From NCBI GenBank assembly GCA_021784835.1, contig JAJYHI010000007.1, positions 1 to 64,000 of the forward strand: a stretch of DNA of 64,000 nt, in the 5' to 3' direction. Origin of the DNA: a bacterium. Its GTDB lineage: Bacteria; SZUA-79; Acidulodesulfobacterales; Acidulodesulfobacteraceae. Positions 1 to 9,300 of this stretch are shown one piece after another. Positions within the stretch are counted from its first letter, which is position 1. Each line of letters begins with the position of its first letter. A model generated the notes under the pieces. That model saw only the letters and a list, made by a program, of their open reading frames with translations. It did not search any database and was not told where the DNA came from. A program made the position numbers and the translations under genes.

Positions 1-67
1 GCAAGGAAGTTATAGTTATAAAGAAGTAAAAAGGATATTTTACTATAATATAACGACCTCACTTTTT

Positions 68-113
68 GGTCGGCGTTTTATGTATTTTTTGGTCGGCGTT
101 TTATATATTTTAC
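68..113. repeat. 23-bp tandem repeat, two copies
   Basis: Two adjacent 23-bp units begin with GGTCGGCGTTTTAT at 68 and 91 and differ at three positions. 23 is not a multiple of three, so the duplication shifts frame relative to any upstream transposase sequence. It may mark the break or decay point of the IS remnant. Confidence 0.7.
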
Positions 114-156
114 ATTCGGTGACGATATCGCAACGGATAGATTAATAGGGGAAGGC

Positions 157-627
157 GTGTACTGCTTAAATAACGAAGCATTCAGAATAGTCGTATTAAA
201 ATGGATTAAAAAAGAGGCTAACCTGTTTGAAACAGATCCTTACTGCTACCACGTAATAGCGACTAATCTCGATATACCCAAAGAAGAAGTAATCTACGAA
301 TATAATAAAAGGGTATCCATAGAAGGCGTAATAAAAGAACTAAAAATAGGAATAGGCTTAGAAGATATTCCAACGGGAGATTATTATGCCAATTCCCTGT
401 TTTTTGCCATAGGGGTACTGGTATATAATACTACGGTAATAATGAAAGAGCACCTGCTTCCTGAAGAATACAGAACAAAAACCATAGAAACTATCAGATG
501 GTCTATCGTGAACATAGCGGGCAGGTTAGTAAACCACGGAAGGCGGTTGGTCCTCCTCCTTGCTTCTACCGTGGATAAACTTATGCTATATGAACGAGTG
601 AGGGATAATTGTTTTATATTCGCATAA
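157..627 (+). pseudogene. IS1380-family transposase, C-terminal remnant
   Basis: The 156 residues resemble the C-terminal third of IS1380-type DDE transposases: an AFRIVVLKW strand, a YHVIATN segment, then YNKRVSIEGVIKELK, which carries the family's last catalytic acidic residue, followed by PTGDYYANSLFFAIG and AGRLVNHGRRL. A full protein is about 430-480 residues, so the N-terminal RNase H half with the first two aspartates is missing. The GTG at 157 is arbitrary: the frame is open back to 49, with a stop at 46-48. A 23-bp tandem repeat lies upstream. It is probably a dead fragment next to a tRNA cluster. The family assignment rests on remembered motif similarity. Confidence 0.7.
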
Positions 628-858
628 ATAGCATTGAATATTTATAATTAAAAGCAAACAGGAAAGCCTTGTCTTAAAAACTGCTATTTTTGTATAAAAT
701 TGTATAATTACGGCTTATTTTTTAAAAAAAGATGATTTCTATAAAAATGTGAAATTATTTTTTACAGAAAATTAATTTTAATTAAAAAAATCCCTTAAAA
801 ATGGGTCAGGATAGAGGCGAATGGTTTCTATCGGCAATTTAGGGGCATAAAAAAAATG
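628..858. other. A+T-rich gap with possible IS right end
   Basis: No gene is seen here. The stretch is very A+T rich. Near 791-819 the sequence becomes less A+T rich and contains GGGTCAGGATAGAGGCG, which could be the right terminal inverted repeat of the IS1380-type remnant. No partner left end is visible in the window, so this is tentative. Confidence 0.3.
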
Positions 859-887
859 TTGACAAGTAATCCAATATTTTGTTAATA
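859..887 (+). promoter_or_regulatory. Sigma-70 promoter of tRNA-tuf operon
   Basis: TTGACA at 859-864, a 17-bp spacer, and TTAATA at 882-887 as the -10. Transcription would start near 894, about 28 bp before the first tRNA. The -35 sits in the string AAAAAATGTTGACA, which is also found at the rpsL-fusA-tuf promoter (14818). Confidence 0.75.
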
Positions 888-921
888 TTAAAGTTTCTAA
901 ACTTGCGGCGGATTTTTGCGC

Positions 922-996
922 GCTGGCGTAGCTCAATGGCAGAGCAGCTGATTTGTAATCAGCAGGTTGCGGGTTCGATTCCCATCGCCAGCTCCA
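922..996 (+). tRNA. tRNA-Thr (anticodon TGT)
   Basis: A 75-nt cloverleaf with acceptor arms GCTGGCG and CGCCAGC, anticodon loop TTTGTAA, T-loop GGTTCGATTCC and an encoded CCA end. It is first in the tRNA-Thr/Tyr/Gly/Thr string ahead of tuf, the same order as E. coli thrU-tyrU-glyT-thrT-tufB. Confidence 0.95.
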
Positions 997-1022
997 TAAT
1001 TTAAAAGAAAAAAATAGAAAGA

Positions 1023-1108
1023 GGAGAGGTGCCCGAGCGGCTAAAGGGAACAGACTGTAAATCTGTCGGCGCAAGTCTACGAAGGTTCGAATCCTTCCCT
1101 CTCCACCA
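1023..1108 (+). tRNA. tRNA-Tyr (anticodon GTA)
   Basis: An 86-nt class II tRNA with acceptor arms GGAGAGG and CCTCTCC, anticodon loop CTGTAAA, a long variable arm and an encoded CCA. It lies 26 bp after the first tRNA-Thr and is probably cotranscribed with it. Confidence 0.95.
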
Positions 1109-1181
1109 TAATTATTATAATTACAATAGCAATCTGTAAAGGTTTTTATATATATTGAGAGTTAATGACGATTTTTCAAAT

Positions 1182-1258
1182 GCGGGAATAGCTCAGTTGG
1201 CTAGAGCGTCAGCCTTCCAAGCTGAGGGTCGCGGGTTCGAATCCCGTTTCCCGCTCCA
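1182..1258 (+). tRNA. tRNA-Gly (anticodon TCC)
   Basis: A 77-nt cloverleaf with acceptor arms GCGGGAA and TTCCCGC, anticodon loop CTTCCAA (anticodon TCC), T-loop GGTTCGAATCC and an encoded CCA. Confidence 0.95.
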
Positions 1259-1275
1259 AGTTTTATTGGTAAAAC

Positions 1276-1350
1276 GCCCATGTAGCTCAGTGGTGGAGCA
1301 CTTCCTTGGTAAGGAAGAGGCCATCGGTTCAATCCCGATCATGGGCTCCA
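1276..1350 (+). tRNA. tRNA-Thr (anticodon GGT)
   Basis: A 75-nt cloverleaf with acceptor arms GCCCATG and CATGGGC, anticodon loop TTGGTAA and an encoded CCA. It is the last tRNA before tuf copy 1, 67 bp upstream of the tuf start codon. Confidence 0.95.
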
Positions 1351-1401
1351 AAATTACTTTTGATTAAAGTCCGCGCTACATTAAAAAATGACTAATTTTT
1401 A

Positions 1402-2647
1402 CAGGAGGAGGAACTAAATGTCCAAAGAGAAATTTGACAGATCTAAGCCTCATGTCAACATAGGAACGATAGGGCATGTTGACCACGGCAAAACAACGTT
1501 AACCGCCGCCATAACCAAGGTTCTTGCAAAAAAGGGACAGGCTACTTTTAAATCATACGACCAGATTGACAACGCTCCCGAAGAAAAAGAAAGGGGCATA
1601 ACTATCGCCACGTCCCACGTCGAATATTCTACGGATAAAAGGCACTATGCCCACGTAGATTGTCCGGGACATGCCGACTACGTAAAGAATATGATAACCG
1701 GCGCGGCGCAGATGGACGGAGCCATACTCGTGGTTTCCGCCGCGGACGGTCCTATGCCGCAGACCAGAGAACACATACTCTTGGCCCGCCAGGTCGGAGT
1801 TCCTTATATAGTAGTATTTTTAAACAAGGTGGATATGGTTGACGACCCCGAACTTTTAGAGCTCGTCGAACTGGAAGTAAGAGAACTTTTAACCTCCTAT
1901 AATTTTCCCGGGGATGCCGTTCCGGTAATAAAAGGTTCGGCGCTAAAAGCCTTAGAATCCGAATCCGATAACGAATGGACCCAAAAAATAGTCGAACTTA
2001 TGGACGCGGTCGACGAATATATACCCGTTCCCAAAAGAGACATAGACAAGCCTTTCCTTATGCCCGTCGAAGACGTATTTTCCATATCCGGCAGAGGAAC
2101 CGTCGCTACCGGCAGGGTGGAAAGAGGGGTAATAAAAGTAGGGGAGGAAGTGGAACTCGTAGGAATACTTCCCACGTCCAAGACCGTAGTAACCGGCGTA
2201 GAAATGTTCAGAAAACTCCTTGACGAAGGCCGCGCCGGAGACAACATAGGCGTTCTTCTAAGAGGCAAAAAACGCGAAGAGATAGAAAGGGGCATGGTTT
2301 TAGCTAAACCGGGTTCGATAACTCCTCATAAAAAATTTAAAGTGGAAGCATACATTCTGACTAAGGAAGAAGGAGGACGCCACACCCCCTTCTTTAACGG
2401 CTACCGTCCCCAGTTCTATTTCAGGACTACCGACGTTACCGGAGTCTGCACCCTGCCCGAAGGCATAGAGATGGTAATGCCGGGCGACAACGTCGCGATG
2501 TCCGTAGAGCTTATTACCCCCATAGCCGCCGAAAAGGAACTGAGGTTTGCTATAAGAGAGGGCGGACATACCGTAGGCGCTGGAGTTATAACCGAGGTTA
2601 TAGAGTAATTTAATAATTAAAATATGGAAACGGAAAAAGGGGTAATT
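1402..2647 (+). repeat. tuf identity tract, copy 1
   Basis: About 1246 bp appear identical to 17937-19182. The tract covers the 16 bp with the ribosome binding site, the whole tuf reading frame, and 39 bp past the stop codon. Outside these limits the flanks differ at once (A versus T at 1401/17936; A versus T at 2648/19183). Such a sharp-edged tract is the usual mark of gene conversion between paired tuf genes. Confidence 0.9.
1418..2608 (+). CDS. tuf: Elongation factor Tu, copy 1
   Basis: EF-Tu is the GTPase that delivers aminoacyl-tRNA to the ribosomal A site. The 396 residues match the family length. G-motifs are present: GHVDHGKT near residue 19 (G1), DCPGHADY (G3) and NKVD (G4), followed by the two beta-barrel domains. 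The ATG is preceded by a strong AGGAGGAGG site. The gene is probably cotranscribed with four upstream tRNAs, as in the E. coli tufB locus. The protein is identical to that of copy 2 at 17953. Codon choice leans to C-ending codons more than in neighbours, as expected for a very highly expressed gene. Confidence 0.98.
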   Translation: MSKEKFDRSKPHVNIGTIGHVDHGKTTLTAAITKVLAKKGQATFKSYDQIDNAPEEKERGITIATSHVEYSTDKRHYAHVDCPGHADYVKNMITGAAQMDGAILVVSAADGPMPQTREHILLARQVGVPYIVVFLNKVDMVDDPELLELVELEVRELLTSYNFPGDAVPVIKGSALKALESESDNEWTQKIVELMDAVDEYIPVPKRDIDKPFLMPVEDVFSISGRGTVATGRVERGVIKVGEEVELVGILPTSKTVVTGVEMFRKLLDEGRAGDNIGVLLRGKKREEIERGMVLAKPGSITPHKKFKVEAYILTKEEGGRHTPFFNGYRPQFYFRTTDVTGVCTLPEGIEMVMPGDNVAMSVELITPIAAEKELRFAIREGGHTVGAGVITEVIE

Positions 2648-2656
2648 ATTTAAACA

Positions 2657-2806
2657 ATGAGAGAGATAATAACGTTAGCATGCAGCGAATGCAAGCAGAG
2701 GAATTATACTACTACAAAAAATAAAAAACTTTCTTCGGAAAAATTGTCCGTAAAAAAATATTGCAAGTTCTGTAAAACCCATACGCCTCATAAGGAAACA
2801 AAATAA
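2657..2806 (+). CDS. rpmG: 50S ribosomal protein L33
   Basis: A 49-residue protein of the large ribosomal subunit. It has the zinc-ribbon form: cysteines at 9 and 12 (CSEC) and at 36 and 39 (CKFC), with the family start [12 protein letters not shown]. The usual length is 49-55. It lies between tuf and tRNA-Trp, the position common in many bacteria. The ATG at 2657 has only a weak upstream ribosome binding site. Confidence 0.95.
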   Translation: MREIITLACSECKQRNYTTTKNKKLSSEKLSVKKYCKFCKTHTPHKETK

Positions 2807-2829
2807 AAGTGAATTTTAAAATTTAAAAT

Positions 2830-2906
2830 AGGCCAGTAGCTCCAACGGCTAGAGCATCGGACTCCAAATCCGAGTGTTGGGGGTTCGAATCCCTCCTGGC
2901 CTGCCA
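2830..2906 (+). tRNA. tRNA-Trp (anticodon CCA)
   Basis: A 77-nt cloverleaf with acceptor arms AGGCCAG and CTGGCCT, discriminator G, anticodon loop CTCCAAA and an encoded CCA. It lies between rpmG and secE, its common location. Its 3' end is only 15 nt from the secE start codon. Confidence 0.95.
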
Positions 2907-2921
2907 GCATAAATAAATCTA

Positions 2922-3167
2922 ATGAGTGAAAATATAAATTCGGGATATATAAAAATGGTCAGCAATCCGGTTTCGGGGTTTATCAAAAGGACAAAACAAT
3001 ATTTATATGAAGTAAGAGCGGAAATTGGTAAAATTGTATGGCCGGAAAAAGACAAAGCGACAAAAACCACGTATGTGGTGGTTATTTTTATTGTGCTTGT
3101 TACGGCTTTTCTCGGTCTTATAGATATACTTTTTTCCAAGTTATTTTCATATTTTTTTCATATATAA
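2922..3167 (+). CDS. secE: Preprotein translocase subunit SecE
   Basis: SecE is the small clamp subunit of the SecYEG protein channel in the inner membrane. The 81 residues contain the conserved segment around KQYLYEVRAEIGKIVWPEKD, an amphipathic helix on the cytoplasmic face, then one transmembrane helix (about residues 49-72). This is the short, single-span form usual outside enterobacteria. There is no evident Shine-Dalgarno in the 15 nt between tRNA-Trp and the ATG. It is followed by nusG, as usual. Confidence 0.95.
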   Translation: MSENINSGYIKMVSNPVSGFIKRTKQYLYEVRAEIGKIVWPEKDKATKTTYVVVIFIVLVTAFLGLIDILFSKLFSYFFHI

Positions 3168-3208
3168 CAGGCAAAAATAAAAAATCGATGATAAAGGAAG
3201 AGCAAGAA

Positions 3209-3823
3209 ATGGCCGGCGAAAATCCCGAAACGGGCCGCGGGACGGATACCGAAGATACCGTCGAACTTGGCGGCGAAGATTACAGCGAAATTCCTAAGAA
3301 ATGGTATGCGGTTCACACGTATTCCGGTTTTGAAGATAACGTCAAACTTGCGCTCGAAGAAAGAATTGCTTCAAGCGGGTTAAAAAAATATTTCGGCGAT
3401 ATTATCGTTCCCAAAGAAGACGTAATAGAAAAAAATGCAAAAGGCGGAAAGAAAAAGGTTAAAAGAAAATTCTTCCCCGGTTATATTTTCGTAAGAATGA
3501 ACGTAAATACCGATTCATGGCATCTGCTTAAAGGTACGCCAAAAGTTACCGGATTCGTAGGAGACCAATTGAATCCTATGGCCGTCGACGAATCGGAAAT
3601 GGAGAAAATAGTCGCGCAAATAACGGAAGGCGTTAAAAGGCCGAAAGCCAAGATTGAATTTTCTAAAGGCGACAGCGTCAAAATTACGGAAGGTCCTTTC
3701 TCAGGTTTTAACGGCGTGATAAACGATATAAAACCCGATAAAAGCAAGCTGGAAGTTCTTGTTTCGATTTTCGGCAGGGCTACTCCGGTAGAATTGGATT
3801 TTACTCAGGTAGAAAGAAACTGA
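3209..3823 (+). CDS. nusG: Transcription termination/antitermination protein NusG
   Basis: NusG binds RNA polymerase and links it to Rho or to the ribosome. An NGN domain starts at KKWYAVHTYSGFE, continues through RKFFPGYIFVRM and ends near TGFVGD; a C-terminal KOW domain follows (GDSVKITEGPFSGFNGVI). About 33 acidic residues precede the NGN domain, an extension seen in several phyla. I chose ATG 3209 (204 residues) because AAGGAAG lies about 9 nt upstream. ATG 3188 is an alternative that would add seven residues; longer frames upstream overlap secE and are unlikely. Confidence 0.93.
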   Translation: MAGENPETGRGTDTEDTVELGGEDYSEIPKKWYAVHTYSGFEDNVKLALEERIASSGLKKYFGDIIVPKEDVIEKNAKGGKKKVKRKFFPGYIFVRMNVNTDSWHLLKGTPKVTGFVGDQLNPMAVDESEMEKIVAQITEGVKRPKAKIEFSKGDSVKITEGPFSGFNGVINDIKPDKSKLEVLVSIFGRATPVELDFTQVERN

Positions 3824-3924
3824 CGGCAATTTTATTTTGCGTTTATTTCATTTATATATAAATAATTTAGTCTAATAACCTAAATAATAAATAATCTAAA
3901 ACAGCATAAAAGAGGAAAAATATT

Positions 3925-4353
3925 ATGGCGGTAAAAAAAATTCAGGCTCTGGTAAAATTGCAGATTACGGGCGGCAAGGCCAATCCCGCTCCGCCGGTCG
4001 GTCCAGCGCTGGGTCAGCACGGCGTCAATATTATGGAGTTTTGCAAGCAATTCAACGAAAAAACAAAATCTCAGGAAGGAACGGTAATACCCGTCGTCCT
4101 AACGGTTTATGCCGACAGGTCCTTCGATTTTATTTTAAAAACTCCACCCGCATCCGTTTTGCTTAAGCAGTCCGCGGGAATAGAAAAGGGTTCCAACCAG
4201 CCCAATAAAAATAAGGTTGCTACGTTAAACAGAGCCAAGGTAATGGATATCGCAAAAATTAAAATGCCCGACCTTAATGCAAACGAACTTGATATGGCGA
4301 TGAAAACTATCGAGGGAACGGCAAGAAGCATGGGCATAGACATAACGGATTAA
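3925..4353 (+). CDS. rplK: 50S ribosomal protein L11
   Basis: L11 forms part of the GTPase-associated centre on 23S rRNA and is the usual thiostrepton-site protein. The 142 residues match the family. Signature segments are [20 protein letters not shown] near the N-terminus and [14 protein letters not shown] in the middle. A ribosome binding site (AGAGG) precedes the ATG. It is followed by rplA after an unusually long, structured gap of 132 bp. Confidence 0.97.
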   Translation: MAVKKIQALVKLQITGGKANPAPPVGPALGQHGVNIMEFCKQFNEKTKSQEGTVIPVVLTVYADRSFDFILKTPPASVLLKQSAGIEKGSNQPNKNKVATLNRAKVMDIAKIKMPDLNANELDMAMKTIEGTARSMGIDITD

Positions 4354-4470
4354 AAACCCGATATAAAATTGTCCGGGCTCGCATTGTCCGGCTTTGCGTC
4401 TGTTGCGCCGGCAATGACGGAACGGTTTAGTTGCCGGATATTTTTACCGGCGGCCAATTTTAAAATTATA
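4354..4470. repeat. REP-like palindromic spacer between rplK and rplA
   Basis: The gap is G+C richer than its surroundings and full of inverted repeats. GCATTGTCCGGC (4381-4392) pairs imperfectly with GCCGGCAATGAC (4407-4418). A second hairpin pairs GCCGG (4433-4437) with CCGGC (4447-4451). It looks like a small palindromic repeat element, but an L1-binding autoregulatory structure upstream of rplA is also possible. Confidence 0.4.
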
Positions 4471-4485
4471 GGAGGCAATGGCATT

Positions 4486-5193
4486 ATGAAAAAGAGAGGA
4501 AAAAAATATACGGACGCTTTAAAAAAAGCGGGCGATGCAGGCAGGCATTATTCGTTAGACGATGCTTTTAATATCGTAGTGAATTCGCACTATGTTAAAT
4601 TTGACGAATCCGTCGATGTGGCAATAAATCTTGGAATAGACGTTAAAAAAAACGACCAGCAAGTCAGAGGGGCGGTTTTACTGCCTAACGGAACCGGCAA
4701 GGCCGTTAAGATTCTTGTTTTTGCAAAAGGCGAAAAAGAACGCGAGGCTTTGGCTGCCGGTGCCGATTATGTAGGCCAGGAAGATATGATTGCGAAGGTT
4801 CAGCAGGGATTTATGGATTTCAACAGGGTCGTCGCGACTCCAGACATTATGGCAAGCGTGGGAAAGCTTGGGAAAATTCTCGGCCCCAGAGGTTTAATGC
4901 CCAATCCAAAAGTGGGAACGGTTACCTTTGACGTAGGCAGAATAGTAAAAGAATTAAAAGAAGGCAAAATAGAATTCAAGGCCGAGAAAAACGGTATTTT
5001 GCATGCATCCATTGGTAAAGTTTCGTTCGGAGCTTCAAAGCTTAAGGAAAATTTTATTGCGCTTATAGAAATAGTCAACAGGTTAAAACCGGCTTCCAGT
5101 AAAGGCGTTTACGTAAAGAAAGTTTCATTGTCTTCCACTATGGGCCCCGGTGTCAGCTTGGACACGCTTGCATTAAGAAATAATCTTATATAA
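4486..5193 (+). CDS. rplA: 50S ribosomal protein L1
   Basis: L1 forms the mobile L1 stalk at the ribosomal E site and often represses its own operon. The ATG at 4486 follows a GGAGG site and gives 235 residues, the usual length. Reading further upstream would add 39 residues with no family similarity. Conserved segments include RGAVLLPNGTGK, MASVGKLGKILGPRGLMPNPK and KKVSLSSTMGPGVSLD near the C-terminus. Confidence 0.96.
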   Translation: MKKRGKKYTDALKKAGDAGRHYSLDDAFNIVVNSHYVKFDESVDVAINLGIDVKKNDQQVRGAVLLPNGTGKAVKILVFAKGEKEREALAAGADYVGQEDMIAKVQQGFMDFNRVVATPDIMASVGKLGKILGPRGLMPNPKVGTVTFDVGRIVKELKEGKIEFKAEKNGILHASIGKVSFGASKLKENFIALIEIVNRLKPASSKGVYVKKVSLSSTMGPGVSLDTLALRNNLI

Positions 5194-5238
5194 TTGTATA
5201 AAAGTATATTATAAGTTTTAATATTTATTGTCAATGAC

Positions 5239-5306
5239 GGCAGGTTTATAAATCCTGCCCAGACAAAAAGAGCTTTATTATCCTGATTTTCTTTTAAATC
5301 GCTCTT
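5239..5306 (+). promoter_or_regulatory. L10-type ribosomal protein leader
   Basis: Between rplA and rplJ, GGCAGG (5239-5244) pairs with CCTGCC (5254-5259). Next comes AGACAAAAAG, and AAGAGC (5268-5273) pairs with GCTCTT (5301-5306). This layout agrees with the known L10 leader, where the L10/L12 complex binds the rplJ mRNA and represses translation. Assignment is by eye from the structure, without a covariance search. Confidence 0.65.
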
Positions 5307-5363
5307 ATTTTGCCGCATTGACATAATTAAGACAAATTTAAAAGAAAGGAGGGGAGAAGAAAA

Positions 5364-5882
5364 TTGAAAAAAGACAGAAAGAATCAAGAGATTGAATCTT
5401 TGAAACATAATCTGAAGAGCAATCAGGCTGTTTTTATAACCAGATATCAAGGATTAACCGTAGAAAAGTTCAGTCTTTTAAGAAGGCAGATGCGCGGCAC
5501 CGGAGCTTTACTTAAAGTATTTAAAAATACGCTGAGTAAACTTGCTTTTAAACAGACATACGCGGAATCTCTTTCGGAATTTTTAGACGGACCTAATTTT
5601 TTGGTATTTACGAATGACCCGCTTGCAGGGTCAAAAGCGCTTTCTAAGTTTGCGCAGGAAAATCCCGAAAATATCGAAATTAAAGCAGGATATTATCAAA
5701 CCGTTTTAGACAAAAACGCAATTATCACGCTTGCCACGTTGCCTTCCAAAGATGTTTTAATCGCAAGATTCATGTCCGTGGTTAAGTCGCCTGAAATCCG
5801 CTTAGTTTTTACTTTAAGGTCGCCAGTTATAAAGCTAATCAGAACGCTTAAGGCCGTAAGCGCCGAGAAACCTGCCGCTTAG
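5364..5882 (+). CDS. rplJ: 50S ribosomal protein L10
   Basis: L10 anchors the L7/L12 dimers to the ribosomal stalk. The 172 residues start at a TTG preceded by a strong AAGGAGGGG site. The N-terminal rRNA-binding domain includes FITRYQGLTVEKFSLLRRQM; a C-terminal helix binds L12 dimers. It sits directly upstream of rplL and is probably autoregulated through the leader at 5239-5306. Confidence 0.96.
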   Translation: MKKDRKNQEIESLKHNLKSNQAVFITRYQGLTVEKFSLLRRQMRGTGALLKVFKNTLSKLAFKQTYAESLSEFLDGPNFLVFTNDPLAGSKALSKFAQENPENIEIKAGYYQTVLDKNAIITLATLPSKDVLIARFMSVVKSPEIRLVFTLRSPVIKLIRTLKAVSAEKPAA

Positions 5883-5954
5883 GCTAAATTTAAATTTTAA
5901 ATTTAATCAAATTAATCTTAAACTTTTATTTTAATATTATCGGAGGAAAAAATA

Positions 5955-6341
5955 ATGGCTATAACTAAAGAAGATGTTTTAAGTTACATAGAAAGCGTTT
6001 CTATAATCGAATTAAACGAACTTATCAAGGCAATAGAAGAAAAATTCGGAGTTAAGGCTGACCAGTTTGCGATGGCGGCTCCGGCAGGCGGCGCCGCGGC
6101 AGCGGCGGCTCCCGCGCAGGCGGAAGAAAAAACCGAATTCGACGTTATTCTTTCGAGCGCCGGCGCAAATAAGATTCAGGTAATTAAGGTAGTAAGGGAA
6201 CTTACCAGCTTAGGATTAAAAGAGGCGAAAGATTTAGTCGACGGCGCGCCCAAGCCGGTTAAAACCGGAGTCAATAAGGAAGATGCCCAAAAAATGAAAG
6301 CAAAACTCGAAGAAGTAGGAGCGGGCGTAGAAGTAAAATAA
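5955..6341 (+). CDS. rplL: 50S ribosomal protein L7/L12
   Basis: L7/L12 is the multi-copy stalk protein that recruits translation GTPases. The 128 residues contain an N-terminal dimer helix, an Ala/Gly/Pro-rich hinge at about residues 41-56, and the C-terminal globular domain with KTEFDVIL and [20 protein letters not shown]. The ribosome binding site is CGGAGG. Its codon use leans to G+C-rich codons, as in tuf. Confidence 0.97.
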   Translation: MAITKEDVLSYIESVSIIELNELIKAIEEKFGVKADQFAMAAPAGGAAAAAAPAQAEEKTEFDVILSSAGANKIQVIKVVRELTSLGLKEAKDLVDGAPKPVKTGVNKEDAQKMKAKLEEVGAGVEVK

Positions 6342-6397
6342 ATTATTTCATATTTGATATTTTAAGTTAAGCAAGAAATACGGGAGTATAAATTTAA

Positions 6398-9300
6398 ATG
6401 CCAAAAGCAAAATCGGAATTAAATTCAGAAGAAAGGAACCCTATAATTTTAAGGAAGAATTTCTCTAAAATCAAGAAAGTAATCGATAATCCAAATCTTC
6501 TTGAAGTCCAGAGAAAATCATACGAAAGATTTTTGCAGAAAGACCTGCATCAGGATAAAAGGCTCAATAACGGACTTGAAGGCGTATTTAAATCCGTTTT
6601 TCCGATAGAAGGACTTAACAAAAATTTTTCTTTAGAATTTAAAGGCTACACTATAGGCGAACCAAAATACAGCATATTCGAATGCAAACAGAAAGGGCTC
6701 ACTTTCAGCGCATCGCTTAAGGTTCTTTTCGACCTTGTCACGTTCGAACCCGATATTAATCCGAACGAAAAAGATGCGCAAAGGGACATAAAAGATATTA
6801 AAGAGCAGGAGATTTATTTTGGCGAAATTCCGTTAATGACTCCTAACGGTTCATTTGTTATAAACGGAATCGAAAGGGTTATCGTAAGTCAATTGCAAAG
6901 GTCTCCGGGAGTTTTTTACGACAGCGACAAAATAAGAAGCCATGCGCAGGGCAAGCCTTTTTATACCGCAAGAGTCATACCTTATAGGGGCTCGTGGTTA
7001 GATTTTGAATTTGACCAAAGAGATATGGTTTTTGTCAGAATAGACAGAAAAAGAAAATTTCCGGTTACGATATTGCTTAAAGCGGTAGGATATTCTAAAG
7101 ACGAAATTCTCGGCAGTTTTTATCAAACCGAAATATTCAGGATTGACGGCGGAAAATATTTCAGGAAAATGCCGAAGGATTTTCTTGTTTTTACAAGAGC
7201 TTACGATGATGTGGTAAATCCTGCGACGAAGGAAGTTTTGATTAAAAAAAACAGAAGAATTACGAAACATCTTATAGATAAACTTGACGAGGCGGGAATA
7301 GATTTCCTGCCTTGCGACGAGTCCGATATTATAGGCAAGTATCTTACCGCCGACGTTATTAAAGATAAGGAAGTTATTGCCAAGTCGGTCCAACCGGTTA
7401 CCCATAATCTTTTAGAATCGTTTAACGGCGCGGGGGTAAAAGAATTCGCCGTCTATTTTATCGACAATATAAACGTTTCTTCCTCTATCCTCGAAACTAT
7501 TTTAGCCGATAAGGTTAATACCAAAGAAGACGCCGTTATTGACATTTATAAAAGAATGCGTCCCGGAGAACCTCCAAATCTTGCATCCGCCTCGTCTTAT
7601 TTCGAAAATATGTTCTTCAATCCCGAAAGATACGACCTTTCCGAAGTGGGAAGGCTTAAAATAAACAATAAATTAAATCTCGATAAAAGCCTTAACGACA
7701 GGGTATTATTTCCCGACGATATTTTAAGCGTTTTAAAATATTTAATGGAACTTAAAGACGGAAGGGGTTCTATAGACGATATAGACCATCTCGGCAACAG
7801 AAGGGTCAAGTCCGTGGGAGAGCTTCTGGAAAATCAGTTCAGAATCGGACTAGTAAGAATGGAAAGGGCGATAAAAGAAAGAATGACCACCCAGAAACTC
7901 GACTCGCTTATGCCTAACGATTTAGTCAATCCTAAACCTGTAAATTCGCTGATGAAAGAATTTTTTGGCAGGAGCCAGTTGTCCCAGTTTATGGACCAGA
8001 CAAACCCCCTTTCCGAAATTACCCATAAAAGACGCCTTTCCGCTTTGGGCCCCGGCGGCCTTACCAGAGAAAGGGCAGGGTTTGAAGTGAGGGATGTTCA
8101 TCCTACCCATTACGGGAGAATATGCCCTATCGAAACTCCAGAAGGTCCGAATATCGGTCTTATCGCATCTTTGTCTTCTTATGCGAGAGTCAATGAATAC
8201 GGCTTCATAGAAACGCCTTACAGAAAAGTAGCGGTATCGGAAAAAGGCGCATCCGTAACCGACGACGTCGATTTTTTAACCGCCATGGAAGAAGAGAAAT
8301 ATGTTATCGCTCAGGCCAATGCGGAAATCGATAAAAACGGATATCTCAAACACGAGCTGATTCCGGTAAGGAGAAGCGGGGAAACCGTGATGGTTTATCC
8401 TAACGAGGTTGACTATATAGATGTTTCTCCGATGCAGCTTGTATCCGTCGCTACTTCGTTAATCCCTTTCTTAGAAAACGACGACGCAAACCGCGCTCTT
8501 ATGGGTTCCAATATGCAAAGGCAGGCCGTGCCGCTATTGATGCCCGACCAGCCGATTATAGGAACGGGCATAGAAAGGATAGTAGCCAAGGACTCCGGAG
8601 TCTGCATTATAGCAAATCGGACGGGAACTGTAAGTTACGTGGATTCAGCAAAAATCGTTATAACTTCCGATACGGTGGATAAAACCGGCGACGACGGAGT
8701 AAGTCACGAATATAATCTGACTAAATTTCAAAGGTCGAATCAAAACACGTGTTTAAATCAGAGGCCGTTAGTCAAGTTTGGCGACAAAGTTTTATCGGGG
8801 CAGATTATTGCCGACGGAACATCTACGAAAGACGGGGAATTGGCGCTTGGGCATAACGTATTAGTTGCTTTTATGCCGTGGAACGGTTATAACTTTGAAG
8901 ATTCTATATTAGTAAGCGAAAAATTATTGCACGAAGACGCTTTCACGTCCATTCATATCGAGGAGTTTGAAGTTGCGTGCAGGGAAACTAAATCCGGCAA
9001 GGAAGAAATCACTTCAGATATCCCTAACGTAAGCGAAGATGCTTTAAAAAATCTCGACGAGAACGGTATTATAAGAATCGGCGCGGAAGTTAAGGCTCAG
9101 GATATATTGGTAGGAAAAGTTACCCCTAAAGGAGAAACAGTTCTTACGCCGGAGGAAAAACTTTTAAGGGCTATTTTCGGCGAAAAAGCAAAGGAAGTGA
9201 GAGATACTTCCCTGAGGGTGCCTCCGGGCGTTTCGGGCGTCGTAGTCGATATAAGGATTTTTTCAAGGAAAGGCATCGAAAAAGACTTCAGGGAAAAAGA

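Noticed and set aside
778..1074. Minus-strand 98-residue frame with WRWESNPQPADYKSAALPLSY
   Set aside because: It is the antisense of tRNA-Thr and tRNA-Tyr; this peptide is a well-known false protein produced by reading through tRNA genes.
1155..1367. Plus-strand 70-residue frame over tRNA-Gly and tRNA-Thr
   Set aside because: It coincides with two complete tRNA cloverleaves; the IAQLARASAFQAEGRGFESR type peptide is another common tRNA artefact.
2849..3139. Minus-strand frame ending in GRPGGIRTPNTRIWSPML
   Set aside because: Antisense of tRNA-Trp and secE; a known artefact peptide with no support as a gene.
5318..5323. TTGACA upstream of rplJ as a promoter
   Set aside because: No acceptable -10 lies 16-18 bp downstream; the stretch follows the L10-type leader structure.
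8000..8160. Possible rifampicin resistance in rpoB
   Set aside because: The cluster keeps the D516, H526 and S531 equivalents; the single T-for-N518 difference is more likely lineage variation than resistance.
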